Assembly: GCA_018907035.1 (NCBI GenBank)
Contig: JACCIC010000048.1
Span: forward strand, 2,254,501 to 2,318,500
Direction: 5' to 3'
Source of the DNA: Sycobia sp. Sy_11
Lineage: Eukaryota > Arthropoda > Insecta > Hymenoptera > Epichrysomallidae
Length of the DNA: 64,000 nt
Shown here: positions 1-11,869 of the stretch, one piece after another
Position numbering within the stretch: position 1 is the first letter of the stretch
How the letters are laid out: each line of letters begins with the position of its first letter
The notes under the pieces: generated by a model
What the model was told of the DNA's origin: nothing
The model's database searches: none
The model's input: only the letters and a program-made list of their open reading frames with translations
Made by a program: the position numbers and the translations under genes

Positions 1-2
1 AG

Positions 3-1228
3 AATACAGCCTTCACAGTACCGGGACGTGGACTATTTCAGTTTGCGAAGTTGCCATTTGGCTTATCGAACAGCCCAGCGACATTTCAGAGACTGATCGA
101 CAGGGTGATTACACCGGAAATGCAACCCTATGCATTCTCTTACTTGGACGATATCGTGATCGTCTCTGAAACGTTCGAAGACTATCTCAAGTGGCTTACC
201 ATCGTTCTAACAGCTTTACACGCAGTGAACCTATCGATTAATCGGGACAAATCAGTATTCGGATGCAGCGAGCTGAAATATCTAGGATTTATCGTCAAAA
301 AGGAAGGTTTGAAAACAAATCCGCAGAAGATCGAGTCGATCAAAGAGTACGCTGCACCCAAAAACATGAAACAGTTACGACGATTCTTAGGCATGACGTC
401 CTGGTACCTCCATTTCATCAACAACTTTGCAACAGAGTCTGCCCCGTTGACGAAACTTCTGAAGAAAAATAAGCGTTGTGAATGGACAGAAGAGCAGAAA
501 ATGCTTTTCAAAAGTTTAAGAACGCCTTAACATCAGCGCCAATTCTGGCATATCCAGATTTTAAAGAGATGTTCTCTCTCCAATGCGACGCCAGCTTATT
601 TGGGTTAGGAGCGGTACTTACGCAAGATCAGGACGGACAAGAACGCGTGGTCGCATATGCCAACCGCACCTTCAACGGAGCTGAATCTAATTACTCTGTG
701 ACTGAAAAAGAGTGTCTCGCGATTGTATGGGCAGTATAAAAGTTTAAAGAATACCTGGAAGAGTATCACTTCAAGGTGATAACAGATCACCACAGTTTGA
801 AGTGGATGTACTGCCAACAGAATCCCGTCGGCAGAGTCGCACGATGGGCAATGGCCTTAGCCCAGTATGACTTTGAAATTATACACAGGAAAGGCGCAAT
901 GCACCTCGTGCCTGACGCACTATCAGGTCGTTTCGAAACCAAAAACTCTATAAATGAGACGAGCGATTCATGGTATTTGAAAAGGGCAAAAGCAGTCGAG
1001 ACACACCCGAAATTATATAAGGATTGGCGGGTGCATGAAGGAAAAATCTACGTCAATAAAGAAGATCCATTATTGGAATCATTAGACATAGAAGATTTAG
1101 ATTCGTGGAAGCTAGTGCTACCAGAAGATCTACGAAGAAAGGCTCTACATGAATGCCACGATCAAGTGCAAGCAGGACATCTCGGCATCAATAAAACATA
1201 TAGACGTTTAGCTAAAAATTATTACTGA
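3..1228 (+). pseudogene. Gypsy pol: reverse transcriptase and RNase H, broken
   Basis: The reading starts in the RT palm, with the motif LPFGLSNSPATFQ near 50-90 and the catalytic YLDD near 140-155. The connection region (RRFLGMTSWY) follows. Near 505 the frame shifts by one base, and RNase H continues with QCDAS, TEKE and ITDHHSLKW, the usual acidic residues of Ty3/Gypsy RNase H. An in-frame TAA at 737-739 and a TGA at 1226-1228 interrupt it. The last part is the start of the integrase zinc finger (HDQVQAGHLGINKT). In a live element this enzyme copies genomic RNA into DNA in cytoplasmic particles. Domain order and spacing fit Ty3/Gypsy. This copy is inactive. Confidence 0.85.
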
Positions 1229-2476
1229 CCCGGAATGTGGCAAGATGCAGTAAGATACGTCAGAGAATGCGAGAATGTCAACAGGTTAAAGTTGACCAAC
1301 GGAAGCCCGCAGGATTTTTATGCCCCGAAGCTTATCTGGAGCCGTATATGCTCTCGTATTCCATAATACATCCACAAAATGGACCGAAATAGTGCCATTA
1401 CAAAAAGCTACGAGTAAATCGATTAGGAAGGCATTCTTAGACTTAATAGTATGTAGGTTCGGTACTCCTAGAGAAATTATCACAGATAACGGTACCGAGC
1501 TTGTAAATAATTTAGTGAGTAAGTTAGCTATAGACTATAAGATTAAGAATTCAACAGTACCTCCGTATTACGCGCAAGGGAATCTTACGGAACGCGCAAA
1601 TCGAACCATTAAACAAATGATAATTGCGTTTATCGAGGAAGATCACCGCGAATGGGACGCGCATCTTCCGGAGCTTAGATTCGCGAGGAACACGGCAGTA
1701 CAGGCGTCGACAAAAATGTCGCCCACGTTATTAAACTTCGGACGAGAATTACGGTCAATCGATTCCGTTCAAAAGGAGGAAACTGTACAATTCCTATGGA
1801 GAGGCTCACACCCGCGTAATGGCGAACACGAATGGATAGATTGCATGCCGTGCACGATCTCGTTCGTAAATTTCAGTCCGAAGCTAGCGAGACGCAAGCT
1901 CGAAACTATAATAAAACGCATAGGGAAGTAACTTTTAAGGTAGGTGATATTGTCTGGAAAAGGCAAAGAATTTTGTCATCGGGAGTGAATTTTATTGCAA
2001 CTAAGCTGCCAAAAAGATTTTTCGGGCCATATCGAATTAGTAAGTTATTTTCAGCGGTCGTAGTCGATTTAGAAACGATGGACGGGTCCAAGGCCGACAG
2101 AGCTCACATCAAGGACTTAAAATTAAAAGTAAGTACACCTGCCGATAATTCCCCTCCTGACGATTCTCGTACCGCCACAGATGAGCCAGTACCATCCAAG
2201 CAGACCTCGAGGCCGAGGCGCCTTGCCCTGGAACGAAGTGGACCTCCAACACCAGCAGAGACAACCGGCCCAGTCACCGGAGCAAAGCGAAGACGAGATC
2301 AGAACGGAACGAATACCGGGCCGAGGCCGCGGGAAACATCCTATAAACGAATGCCCGGGGAAGCAGGGGGTGAGAAGCCGTCTAGGGTTACCCAAAGAGG
2401 AAAAGATGTTGATAATCCACAGGGCACGCTCCGTCGCCGCACCGAGGGGCGGACGAGAGAGGGAGGAAATTCATAG
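1229..2476 (+). pseudogene. Gypsy pol: integrase core and GPY/F tail, broken
   Basis: After the stop at 1226 the HHCC finger ends as CENVNR, so one of the paired cysteines is missing. A frame change near 1315 leads to the core. The first catalytic Asp position reads N (FHNTSTKW), the second is present in IITDNGTE, and the Glu lies in NLTERANR. Another frame change near 1770 leads to the C-terminal part with FFGPYRI near 2020-2040, the GPY/F module of many Ty3/Gypsy integrases. A basic, proline-rich tail runs to the stop at 2474-2476. The missing Asp, the damaged finger and the frameshifts each suggest loss of integration activity. Confidence 0.8.
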
Positions 2477-2831
2477 GCGCCAAAGGCGTGGCCGCAGCAA
2501 CGGCGTTCCCTTCGAGGACCGCATCGAGTTCCTCCGCTTCCGGGTGGCCGACGGGGTGGGGCCGGAGCAAATACCCTGGCGTTTCCCATCACCCTCCCTA
2601 CGAGTGCAGGACCCCCAACCAGCACCGCATCCTCAGAGAGTGAGGACCCCACCGCAGATCCAAGCCGCCCGGAGGGAAGGCTGCTGGAACTGCGGGGAGA
2701 ATCGCCATTTCAGCGATTGTACCGCCTGACTAGAGGACCGGCGATTTTGTTTCGGTTGCGGGGAACCATGTGTCACCAAACGAAACTGCATAAAGTGCAA
2801 GGAGAACTGGCAGAAGGGCCTACAGGAATAT
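2181..2831 (+). pseudogene. Basic ORF with zinc-knuckle-like motif downstream of integrase
   Basis: This frame overlaps the integrase tail and runs on to a TGA at 2727-2729. It is rich in Arg, Pro and Gln, and near 2680 it shows CWNCGENRHFSDC, a CX2CX4HX4C zinc knuckle typical of retroelement Gag nucleocapsids. Past the stop, a second group (CFGCGEPCVTKRNC, then CIKCKENW) looks like further Cys-rich knuckles without a clear His. Gag knuckles normally precede pol, so the position after integrase is unusual. It could be a third ORF of this element lineage, a captured piece of another gag, or a rearranged copy. Nothing shows that it is translated. Confidence 0.45.
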
Positions 2832-3237
2832 TGGAGGGCAAATAGATAAAATGTAGAGAGACCACAAGAAAAAAAAAAGTACCGTGGAGGTCAAATAAAA
2901 GGAAAAAAACAGTACCAGATTAAGGCTCAGACTCTCGTAAATCACCTTACCCCTCTCCTAACCCCTCAGCAGTCACACAGCCGTACAGTCAAAATAATTA
3001 AATTCATCTGTCCGGGATATATCTCTGGGATATTTTTGTTTGTTTGGAAAAATTAATTTTTTTTTCTTTTCAGCATAACGGCAGCTTTGGCCAATATTAA
3101 AATTTATATATTAAAATATATTATAATATATTAAGTTGTTTGTTTTTCTATTTCTTTCGTCGATTAGCAGCAACACCACCCACACGATGGTTGGGAATAC
3201 TCGCCCCCTCGTTAAAAGGAAACTGCGTGGCCCAGTT

Positions 3238-3250
3238 TAAGAAGGGGGGA
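3238..3250 (+). promoter_or_regulatory. Polypurine tract before the Gypsy 3' LTR
   Basis: TAAGAAGGGGGGA directly precedes GTTATGAGG. A G-rich purine run followed by a TTATGA-like start is the usual plus-strand priming site and LTR edge in insect Gypsy elements. It lies on the pol strand and downstream of pol, as expected. Confidence 0.6.
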
Positions 3251-3970
3251 GTTATGAGGAAAATCCTTCGAGCAAGCGGGAGGGTCCGCCGGATCTCCAT
3301 CGGGCCAATAGATGGTACGAATGGGAGAGTGTGTGTGACCGCGCAATTGCGAAAAACTAATATAGGCTCTCGAAACGGAGAAGCCAACAGAAGAGAGGTA
3401 GAGAGACAGAGACGACATGAGGAGGCATCAGCGACAGCAGGCATCCAGAGGCGTAAAGCCGAGTAGGACGGTGTCCGCAACGCCCGCGTACAGATGTGTG
3501 CGTGCGCCACGAGCTAGAGTGACAACAGAGCTGCAGCGGCCTGGTCTACCGCATATAGCAAAAAGCCAGGGCTCCTCGCCTAAAGCCGCGAGAACCGAGT
3601 GCGGCGCTGCCATGCCCGCCCTGCGAAACAGCAGCACCAACACCGCGCGGCAAGAGAAGCAGCAAGAAGAGACACTCTCTCGCTTGCCGCGAGTCGCGTT
3701 GAACGTCCTCAGTTCATATACGCGCCGGTTTTTCTCGCGCCGAGGAAATTAAAATTTCGTTTCGTGCAAATAACTGCTAAGGTATGTGTATCGGTTCCTG
3801 AATAAATGAGGAAGGATGACTGGAGGCTTGTGGGAGATCTGCCGGCCAGCGCTCGATCTACGGGAAGAATAAAGTGTGTAACACGATCCCGCGACAAGAA
3901 GGCAGCCGGGAATCTGCTCGCGAAGTAACGACTGCGAGGAGGCCGATAACTCGCACCGTACCACCATGTT
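3251..3970 (+). repeat. Probable Gypsy 3' LTR
   Basis: The stretch begins right after the purine tract, is much more GC-rich than the DNA to its right, and has AATAAA at 3801-3806 and 3868-3873. No second LTR is in the window for comparison and no duplication flanks it, so the 3' edge is a guess. Open frames across it are short and carry no recognisable motif. Confidence 0.5.
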
Positions 3971-6209
3971 GGCTTGTTGTAAATCTAAGTAAATTCTCCG
4001 ACTAATGTATCAGGTTTGTGGGCGATGCAATACCGCATTATGTATCGCGAGACTAAATTGAATATTATTTTTGTTTCTTCATTCTTTTTTTTAAGTGCTT
4101 TCGTATCTTATTTCATACACCCTTCCCGATTCACAGCTGTCCCGAAGCGGGCAAGGGTAAGTGCTCGAGCATGCATTTATGCCCATTAGAACGTGAGCTT
4201 CTCTATGTGATCGTGGATTTTTCGGCGGTATATAACTTTTCTTCGTTATAGTATAGGTTGTACTATATTAGTATTATTAAGGTTGTACTATACATCATCA
4301 ACTATTTTGATAAACTATAATCAAATTAACTATAGATTATACTAACTATAACTATACTATTCTTTTACAATAACGTCATTGTTAGGATAGACGTTTGGAT
4401 TGTGTAATACACATAGTCTACATATTCATTAGGAATAACATATCTACTACTATAATATTCACTTTTCCTTTAGTTATATAATAGTTAAGATTAATTAAAT
4501 ACTGATTCATCTTTAAATATTCGGCACACCAAGTATTACTAAGAAAAAATTCACAAATTTGATTTAACTCTAACTAAAAGAGCCTATGCTAATCAACCTA
4601 CAGTAAACAGAATATCTTTCCAGTCATTTTTTTTCGACAGACAGGCTCTGTAAGAAAAAAATTTTGAATCAACATCTTAAACTACTGCATACTCCAATGA
4701 ATAATATAAAGTTTTATATTTAAAATCCGAAATTGAATAAAAATTAAAATTGCTCCCCCTTAAAGGTAGATATTACAAGCAGTATTAATACGTACAAATG
4801 ATATGTAAGTATAAATTAATTTGGATAATTATAATCAGAATGTGAACAACGTATCAGTTTTATTTTGATACAATGATTGTTTCTAACGTACATCCAGAAT
4901 GGTAAGGAATTGTAATTCTTTTTCATTTTTAATGTATTGACATGAGGGATATTTTTGAGAAACTTTAAATTACTTATTCGAATACGGTTTCGATCGAATT
5001 TGTAATTTTATTTTTTCTCAATTTTATTTTTCTTCAAGAAAAACCATGAAATTAAAAAGAATCGCTAAAGAGATATTCTATTTATAAGAATATATTGCAA
5101 AACATTTCGTTTAAGTGACCGCCAAATCCAGAAGGAAAGTCAGGAATTACAGATGGGACTTTACGTTTGATAAACAGACGTTTATATTTAAATGATCTTA
5201 ACTATTAGACCAGGAGCCAGCGACATATTTTAGTGGCCAATTTATCCTCAGCAGAAAATTAGTTTAAATGATTCCTTTGAATGTACTGAAGAGTAGAGCG
5301 ATCGTCCGCTGCGGCACGTAATCTGGATGTGGCAACATTAGGCACCCAAAGTTTGTAAAAATGATAAAAACCAAGTTTTAAGGACTAATCTTGAGTTTAG
5401 AAAAAAATTGTTCAAATACAAGTTGTAGATCCTATTCAAAAGAATTTTTTATATTCTATCCATTTTTGCTGTAAAGCTAATAATGATTGAGAAAAACGCA
5501 ATTAATAATAAGCATTTTTAGCTACTATAAACATCCCGAGTTACAGTCGATACTTCAGAGATCTACCCCACTGCTCAGATGATACATGATACAAGTACTT
5601 TTTAATTTCTAATTTTACTCATAAAATTCTAGTTTTAAAGCAAAAACATAAGGAATGTAAAAAACTTATTGTAGGTAGATCTCCAAATTTTTTTTAAAAG
5701 AATATTTAACAAACTACTGTTTTATATATCGTCATTTCTATGTTATTATATACAAAGTTTTTTAATGCTTGTCATCATAAAATTCGGAGAACTTTGTCTA
5801 TAAAATTCATTTTTCTAATTTGATTATGACAAATATATTTAAGTTAGAAAAATAACATATACAGACTCTTTAATTTATTAGAAAAACATTTTCCGATTAT
5901 AATATGTTGGAGTGGCTTAGAAGCTGCTGTATTTAAAAGTGGTTTCAAAGTTACAAAAAATTTTACATTCGCACCACACTCTGTCAAAGAATAATATAAC
6001 AGATAAATATGATAAAAATTATTCAAATGACAATAAAATTCTGGAAAATTTATTAGGTGATACGATGACAGTGCACCACGCGAGATATCCTTCGTATTCC
6101 AGGTTCCCTGAAAGCGCGTGCTACAACTACAATTTTACCCATCAGTTGTCATTTATCATTGTAAAATTCTTTTTCCTTCTTGTTCTACAATTCATGTAAG
6201 TTCATTTAT
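3971..6209. other. AT-rich stretch without recognisable gene
   Basis: Only short frames without motifs are present. Some direct repetition (AGGTTGTACTATA) occurs around 4254-4300. I see no exon, RNA gene or transposon end here. Confidence 0.5.
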
Positions 6210-8816
6210 AATAATTTTTAGAACTGCAACAATCTAGACTGTATGTCCGTTGAAGTAATGAAAAGTGCGTTCCCTATAACAGAAACGTGACGTCGCATTG
6301 GCGCGAGTATAGCAGTTGATCCGGTTGAGGGCGCACGCTCCCCGTGCTCGAAAATCGTCGAGCCTTTCGTATATGGCATCGGCAATCTCTCCTTATTATT
6401 TCTGGTATTACCAGAGATAATAGGCCCAACTGCTACACTAACGCGCCAACACAACGTCACAGCTACGTCAGCATAAATTAGTGTGCGCATTTGCCTACGT
6501 CACGAGCTGTGACGTAGGCAAATGTATATATAGATATAGCTGTACGCTTCTGTTCAATGTGACGTTGCTGTTTTCCTTTGAATCATACAGAGGCTGAGCC
6601 AAAACATATCTAATGTGCGCACGAGTATCAGAAAGCAATTCAGACCCAGATTCCAAGGTCAGCTTCATAATGCAGACGAATTTTTTATTCTGCAAAAAAT
6701 CAAGACTTTTCTTTCTGCCATTGTAGAAATTTCAAATTTCAAAAAATTCATTAATTGTTTTAAATATTAAAAATATAAATAATAATATAAACCAATAATT
6801 TAACTTTTTAATTTTTAACAGTTATATACATTTTCTAAATTATAACTACAAGATATAAGATTTACATTGTATAACCTTTTACAATAAGATAGAATTTGAA
6901 GTTTTGTATTTTCTACAATATGCATTATTAATAAAAAAATGTAGAAGTATTTTAAATAATTAAAAGTAATGACACGAGCTTAAATATATTTTTAAAAAAT
7001 ACGAGTATGACGTAGATTTTAATGTCACGTAGTTGATCAACACATGTCTGTGATACCATATACTAAATATAATTCATTAATCACATACATTATTCCTAGT
7101 TTCCTTCACATTCAAACAGCATCCTTTTCATTTATATTTAATATAATGTACTCTGTATTGTTACTTACTGATATTTTAAACAATTCATGTCATTTCGATT
7201 TAACACAAAGATTGATCTAAGAAGTAGAGTTAGTTTCTGTATAAACTAATAATGAAATCATTCTGTTTGCTTATTTATAATATTACAGTGATTGTGGACA
7301 TAACCTCACTTATGGCAAAATGACGTATTGAAGAAATTATTAAAAATAGATTATCTGAATTACTTATGTATATTATAGAGTAATTACAATAATTTATTGT
7401 ATTCTGAAAATTATAGTATAAAATTTTAAAGAACATATAAATAATGTAAAACATATAAAAAATGTATAAATTTGATAAGTTTCTCGAACAGCTCTGTATT
7501 CAATTACATATATTAAATAATATATATTTAATCTTTTAAGCTTATAAACGATTTATTATACAGTCTTTCAAATTTTATACTATAATTTTCAGAATTGAAT
7601 AAATTATTGCAATTACTGTATAATATACATAGGTAATTCAGATAATCTATTTTTAACAATTTCTTGAATAGATCATTTTATCAAAAGTGATGTTATGTCC
7701 ACAATCACTGTAATATTATAAATAAACAAACAGAATCATTTCTTTATTAGTTTATACAGAAAAGAACTCTATTCCTTAGACCAATCTTTGTGTTAAATCG
7801 AAATTACATGAATTGTTTAAAATATCAATACGTAACAATACAGAGTACATTATAATAAATATAAATGTAAAGTATGCTGTTTGAATGTAAGAAAACTAGG
7901 AATAATGTATGTGATTTATGAATTATATTTAGTATCTAGTATCACAGACATGGGTTGATCAACTACGTTAACATTCAAATATACGGCATACTTGTATTTT
8001 TTAAAAGTATGTTTAAGCTCGTGTCATTACTTATAATTATATAAAATACTTATACATTTTGTATTGATAATGCATTTTTTAGAAAATACAAAACTTCTAA
8101 TTTTATCCTATTGTAAAACGTTGTAGAATGTAAATCTTATATCTTGTAGTTATAATTTAGATAACGTATAACTTTTAAACTTAGTTTTTTAACTAAGTTA
8201 TAAAACATTTATACTTTGATTCTATTTTATTTTATTTTATTTTAGCATTTAATTGCAAGAATTTCATTTTCTATTTTTGATTTATATTATTATTTATAGA
8301 TTTAATATTGGAGAATATTAATGGATTTTCTCTTTTTTTCCTACGCGTTATTTACTATTATACAATATAATATAAGTATTAAATAATATAATTAAATTTT
8401 TTAAACTAATTAAAGAATGTCCATTTTATCACAAAATCATAAGACGCAATTTGACCCAAGTCGTTTGAATTATGAAGCTGGCATGGGAGTTTGGGTCTGA
8501 ATTGCTTTCGGATACCCGTGCGCATATTAGATATGTTTTGGCTGAGCCTCTGTAATGATGTAAACGGAAACAGCAACGTCGCATTGGCCAAAAGCGTATA
8601 ACTATATCTCTATATATATATATATATATATATATTGCCGACGTCACAGCTCGTGACGTAGGCAAATGCGCCCATTAATTTATGCTGACGTAGCTGTGAC
8701 GTCAGGTTAGCGCGTTAGTATAGCATTTGAGCCTGTTGAGGGCGCACGTTTTCGGCGCTCTAAAATCGTCGAGCCTTTCGTATATGGTATCGATAATCTC
8801 TCATTATATCTGGTAA
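6210..8816. repeat. Long imperfect inverted repeat (foldback element), about 1-kb arms
   Basis: The left arm (about 6440-7433) reads as the reverse complement of the right arm (about 7567-8716), with a spacer near 130 bp. Matching landmarks include CAGAGGCTGAGCCAAAACAT at 6590 against its complement at 8530-8552, and GTGATTGTGGACATAACCTC near 7291 against its near-complement near 7690-7710. The arms differ by substitutions and small indels, so this is an old palindrome. An outer cassette (about 6290-6440 and 8706-8816) is present on both sides but in the opposite relative orientation. No coding frame is convincing. It could be a foldback or long-TIR DNA transposon, or a large palindromic duplication. 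Confidence 0.85.
6488..6524. repeat. Short near-perfect palindrome with TGACGTAG half-sites
   Basis: Arms of 16 bases (CATTTGCCTACGTCAC and its complement) flank a 5-base centre. A decayed copy lies in the other arm of the large palindrome at about 8632-8668. ACGTCA/TGACGT cores recur in both arms. They resemble CRE-type sites, but use as a binding site is only a guess. Confidence 0.8.
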
Positions 8817-9155
8817 TACCGACTAACGTCACACCTTCTTTAGGATACGAATCCCAAAGTTGGCCATAACATTTGTTTTTGCTAACCTGGTATTAATACT
8901 TTAAGCGGACTAATTTGAGTTGATGTTCGTGATTCAAAACGCCACCTAGTGGTGGCTGGTGAAACAGATTGTTAAAACCATTAATATAAATTATTGGTGA
9001 AAGTAAAATGATTTTCAATAAAAAACATAGCCTATGCCCTTCCCAAGATCATACAGAATCTATATGTCAAATTTCAGAACAATGGTTCAGTAGTTTTTTC
9101 GGTAATCGTGTACAAACAAAAACATGGTTTGTTTTTATAAATTAGTAGGAAGTAG
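8811..9155 (-). mobile_element. Helitron 5'-end fragment
   Basis: Read on the minus strand from 9155, the sequence runs through a T-rich GTTTTTGTTTGTACAC block and then CCGAAAAAACTACTGAACC, a layout common at the 5' ends of insect Helitrons. It matches 36130-36470 in the same orientation over most of its length, and about 51130-51195 in the opposite orientation. The 3' remainder is absent, and the fragment abuts the foldback element at a shared GGTAATACC. Confidence 0.6.
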
Positions 9156-9211
9156 GATAGGATAGGATAGGATAGGATAGGAAGCAGGGTAGAATGATAT
9201 GATATGATATG

Positions 9212-9250
<39 letters not shown>

Positions 9251-9269
9251 CATATATAATGTAATAATG

Positions 9270-9326
<57 letters not shown>

Positions 9327-9389
9327 ATAATATAATATGTATACTGATATGATATGATATATATATAATATGATGATATGATATAGATA
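9153..9389. repeat. Microsatellite tract (ATAGG)n then (TA)n/(GATAT)n
   Basis: A short run of ATAGG units is followed by alternating TA, GATAT and TATG stretches up to the mariner end at 9390. Confidence 0.9.
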
Positions 9390-10225
9390 AGTTTCCGGCC
9401 TGACTAAATGATGGGGCCAGTACGCCTACCTTGAGGTGGTGTTCTATAGTCCAATCCTTAGATAGCTTCTAGCTATATTTTCAGTTCGATCGTCATGTTG
9501 GTTTAGGTTTGAGAGCACGCTGAAGAAGACGCCTCTATCTTTTAAATTATTAAAATGGAAAAGCTGGAAAATCGTGTTGTCATCAAATACTTTTATTTGA
9601 AGGGAATAACTCCAAAGGGAATTAAAGAAGAGATGGACTCAACACTGGGGACATCCTTTCCATCATATTCAACCGTTAAGCAGTGGGTTTCCGAGTTTAA
9701 AAAGGGTCGTGTGAGCACCTCTGATGAGCCTCGCTCAGTTCGCCCCATTAAGGTCACAACTCCAGATATGATCTAAAAAAAATCCATCAAATAGTGCTGA
9801 AAGACCGCAGATTAAAAGTGCGTGAGATAGCTGAGACCTGTAAGATGTCATGTGAACATCTACAAAATATTTTGCAACAACATTTGTATATGGAAAAGCT
9901 CTGTGCAAGATGGGTGCCGCGTTTGCTAACAGTCGACCAAAAATTGATTCGAAAAAACATTTCTACCGCCATTTTGGCGTTGTATAAGTGTAATCCAAGC
10001 GATAACGCACCAGCGCACACGTCTACACACATGAATCTAGTGAATAAAAAGTAGTTCGCTAAAGGAACTGAAAGCAATCTCAGGTGAGGCTTACAATAGG
10101 TCTATGGAGAATTGGATTAATATTTGGCATGCTTGTATTGGCTTGAAGGGAGCCTATTTTGAAGGAAATATTAAAAATTTATATTAAAATACTTGAAAAT
10201 GTTTTTGTTTTAGTCAGTCCGGATA
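9390..10225 (+). mobile_element. Internally deleted irritans-like mariner (family A, copy 1)
   Basis: The left end AGTTTCCGGCCTGAC follows a TA at 9388-9389. The right end GTCAGTCCGGAT precedes TA at 10226-10227, and the two ends are imperfect inverted repeats. Coding remains at 9555-9776 and 9794-9990 give the N-terminal DNA-binding half of a mariner transposase (MEKLENRVVIKY, then KDRRLKVREIAE, then MEKLCARWVPR). A stop at 9774 breaks it. After ALYKCNP the sequence jumps to NAPAHTSTH, so most of the D,D34D catalytic core is deleted. It cannot encode transposase but keeps both ends, so it could once have been moved in trans. Confidence 0.85.
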
Positions 10226-11696
10226 TAATTTGATCACATTGTATGTTTATTTTATAGAAGCCAAAGTCTAAGGGACTTCACTTGGGTACAGATTCTTTCT
10301 CCTTCAAGAAGGAATCTTTACTCGCCTCGGATTACTTCCTTAATATCTATTGAGGAACTAAGTGGAAAAGTAAAATAATAAAAAAAAGCAATAATAAAAG
10401 AAACAATTGTATGATAATGGGGTATGTACAATCCTACCCTTTATGGAAGGACCAGTCATTTCCTCGGACTGCAATGATAGTTGAGAGAGAGGAGAAAAGA
10501 AATGTTTACTTAGGTTTATTATATTTTCACTTACTTTTTTTTTTCTTTTTTGCAGACTTCTGCCGATTTCTCTAGAGAGAGAGCGAGAGAGTGGTATAGA
10601 TATGCAGCCTCTGGTGCATCGCTTAGAAGTGGCCTTGTGATATGTTGCTTAGAATAACCCTCGTGGTATGTTGAGTAGCAATGAGTAGTGAGTAGTGAGC
10701 AGACCAGAAGAAAAGCATCGAATGGTGACTGTCCTGGATATCCTTGATTTCTTGACGATGGTTAGCCTCGTGGTACGTTTTAGTAGGAGTTGGCGGTAAG
10801 TGTCAGTGTATCGTATAGAGTAGAAGTAGAGTAGCGAGTAGTGAAAACGCAGAAAAAGAACAGAAAGAGCAGCCCAAAGCAGGCCCTTTTAAGGGGCCTG
10901 ATACCTCCTTCAAATGGATTGGAGTATTTCTGATTCGTTAATTATTGTTTTGGTTGCACCTATAGGAGTCTTTTCTTGTCACGTGTCTTGATACATTGGT
11001 TGATTCTTATCAAATATGGGCGGTGACAGGTGTAGGTGGGATAGGTGAGGTTCTCTCTCTCTCTCTCTCTCTCTATTATATGGCAGCAGGAATACTAAAA
11101 GTTTTACATTTAATACATATTTTAAATGTATATAGCTTTAAAAATATTTTAATATTGTATAACTCAGCACGATTATTGTTGTTTCTATATTGTTCTTATT
11201 TTTTGAAATCGTTCTAGATTAAACATTTTGTTATATATATATTTGTCTAATTATGTTATGTCATATGCATGTGTATACGTACAATTTTTTTAACACAAGG
11301 GTATAATTATTTCTATTTATTACAATTCTTTTTATTATTACAATAATTACACTTATGTTATATGATATTTCTTTTATTATATTAATTGTATTAGTTATTT
11401 AATATACTCGTATCAATATTACCATTATGTATCATATATTTAAAATTCTCATTATATATTTATAATATTATGTATGTTTATATTTTTATTTTTTCATTTA
11501 TACATTCACATTACATGTATAACTTAAATCAATGGCCATTATATTATATTTATAATATGAATGTTGTATACGATTGTACATTATATTATATTGGTCGTAA
11601 GTTGTAATTAATGCTATATGCAATTATAATATATTCTATCGAGTGCATATGTCATATGTTATGCATTATATATATACATGAGTGTGTGTGTGTGTG
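10226..11696. other. No recognisable gene; (CT)n near 11050
   Basis: Repeated GAGTAG words (about 10680-10840), a CCCTTTTAAGGGGCC hairpin near 10887 and a short (CT)n at about 11051-11073 are the only visible structure. The rest is AT-rich. Confidence 0.5.
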
Positions 11697-11869
11697 TGTT
11701 TTTTTTTGTGCACAGCAAGCTCTGCACGAGTTGCCTGTCGAAGCCAGCATGCCACCGGAACTATCAGGGAATATTACTTCGGCGGGGCTGTTAGTTAGCC
11801 TATACGGCTCCACTTCTTATGACATTATTCTACGTCCTCTATCCACACAAGTTATCAGGGGTTCGGTGT

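Larger units (their letters stand above)
1..3970 (+). mobile_element. Ty3/Gypsy LTR retrotransposon, 3' part, dead
   Basis: The window opens inside reverse transcriptase. The same strand then shows RNase H, integrase with a GPY/F module, a basic tail with zinc-knuckle-like cysteines, a purine tract and an LTR-like stretch with two AATAAA signals. gag, protease and the 5' LTR are not in the window. Two frameshifts before the integrase core, one after it, and two in-frame stops break pol, so the copy cannot make its own enzymes. No target-site duplication was seen. The right edge is an estimate from where GC-rich sequence gives way to AT-rich DNA. Confidence 0.85.

Noticed and set aside
6218..6490. 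90-codon frame in the left arm of the palindrome
   Set aside because: No motif. The matching region of the other arm does not keep the frame.
11697..11869. A possible host exon after a pyrimidine tract and CACAG, reading LHELPVEASMPPELSG
   Set aside because: It lies directly downstream of the LINE ORF2 stop on the minus strand, and the T-run is the LINE's A-tail. A LINE 3' UTR explains it better, and no donor site follows.
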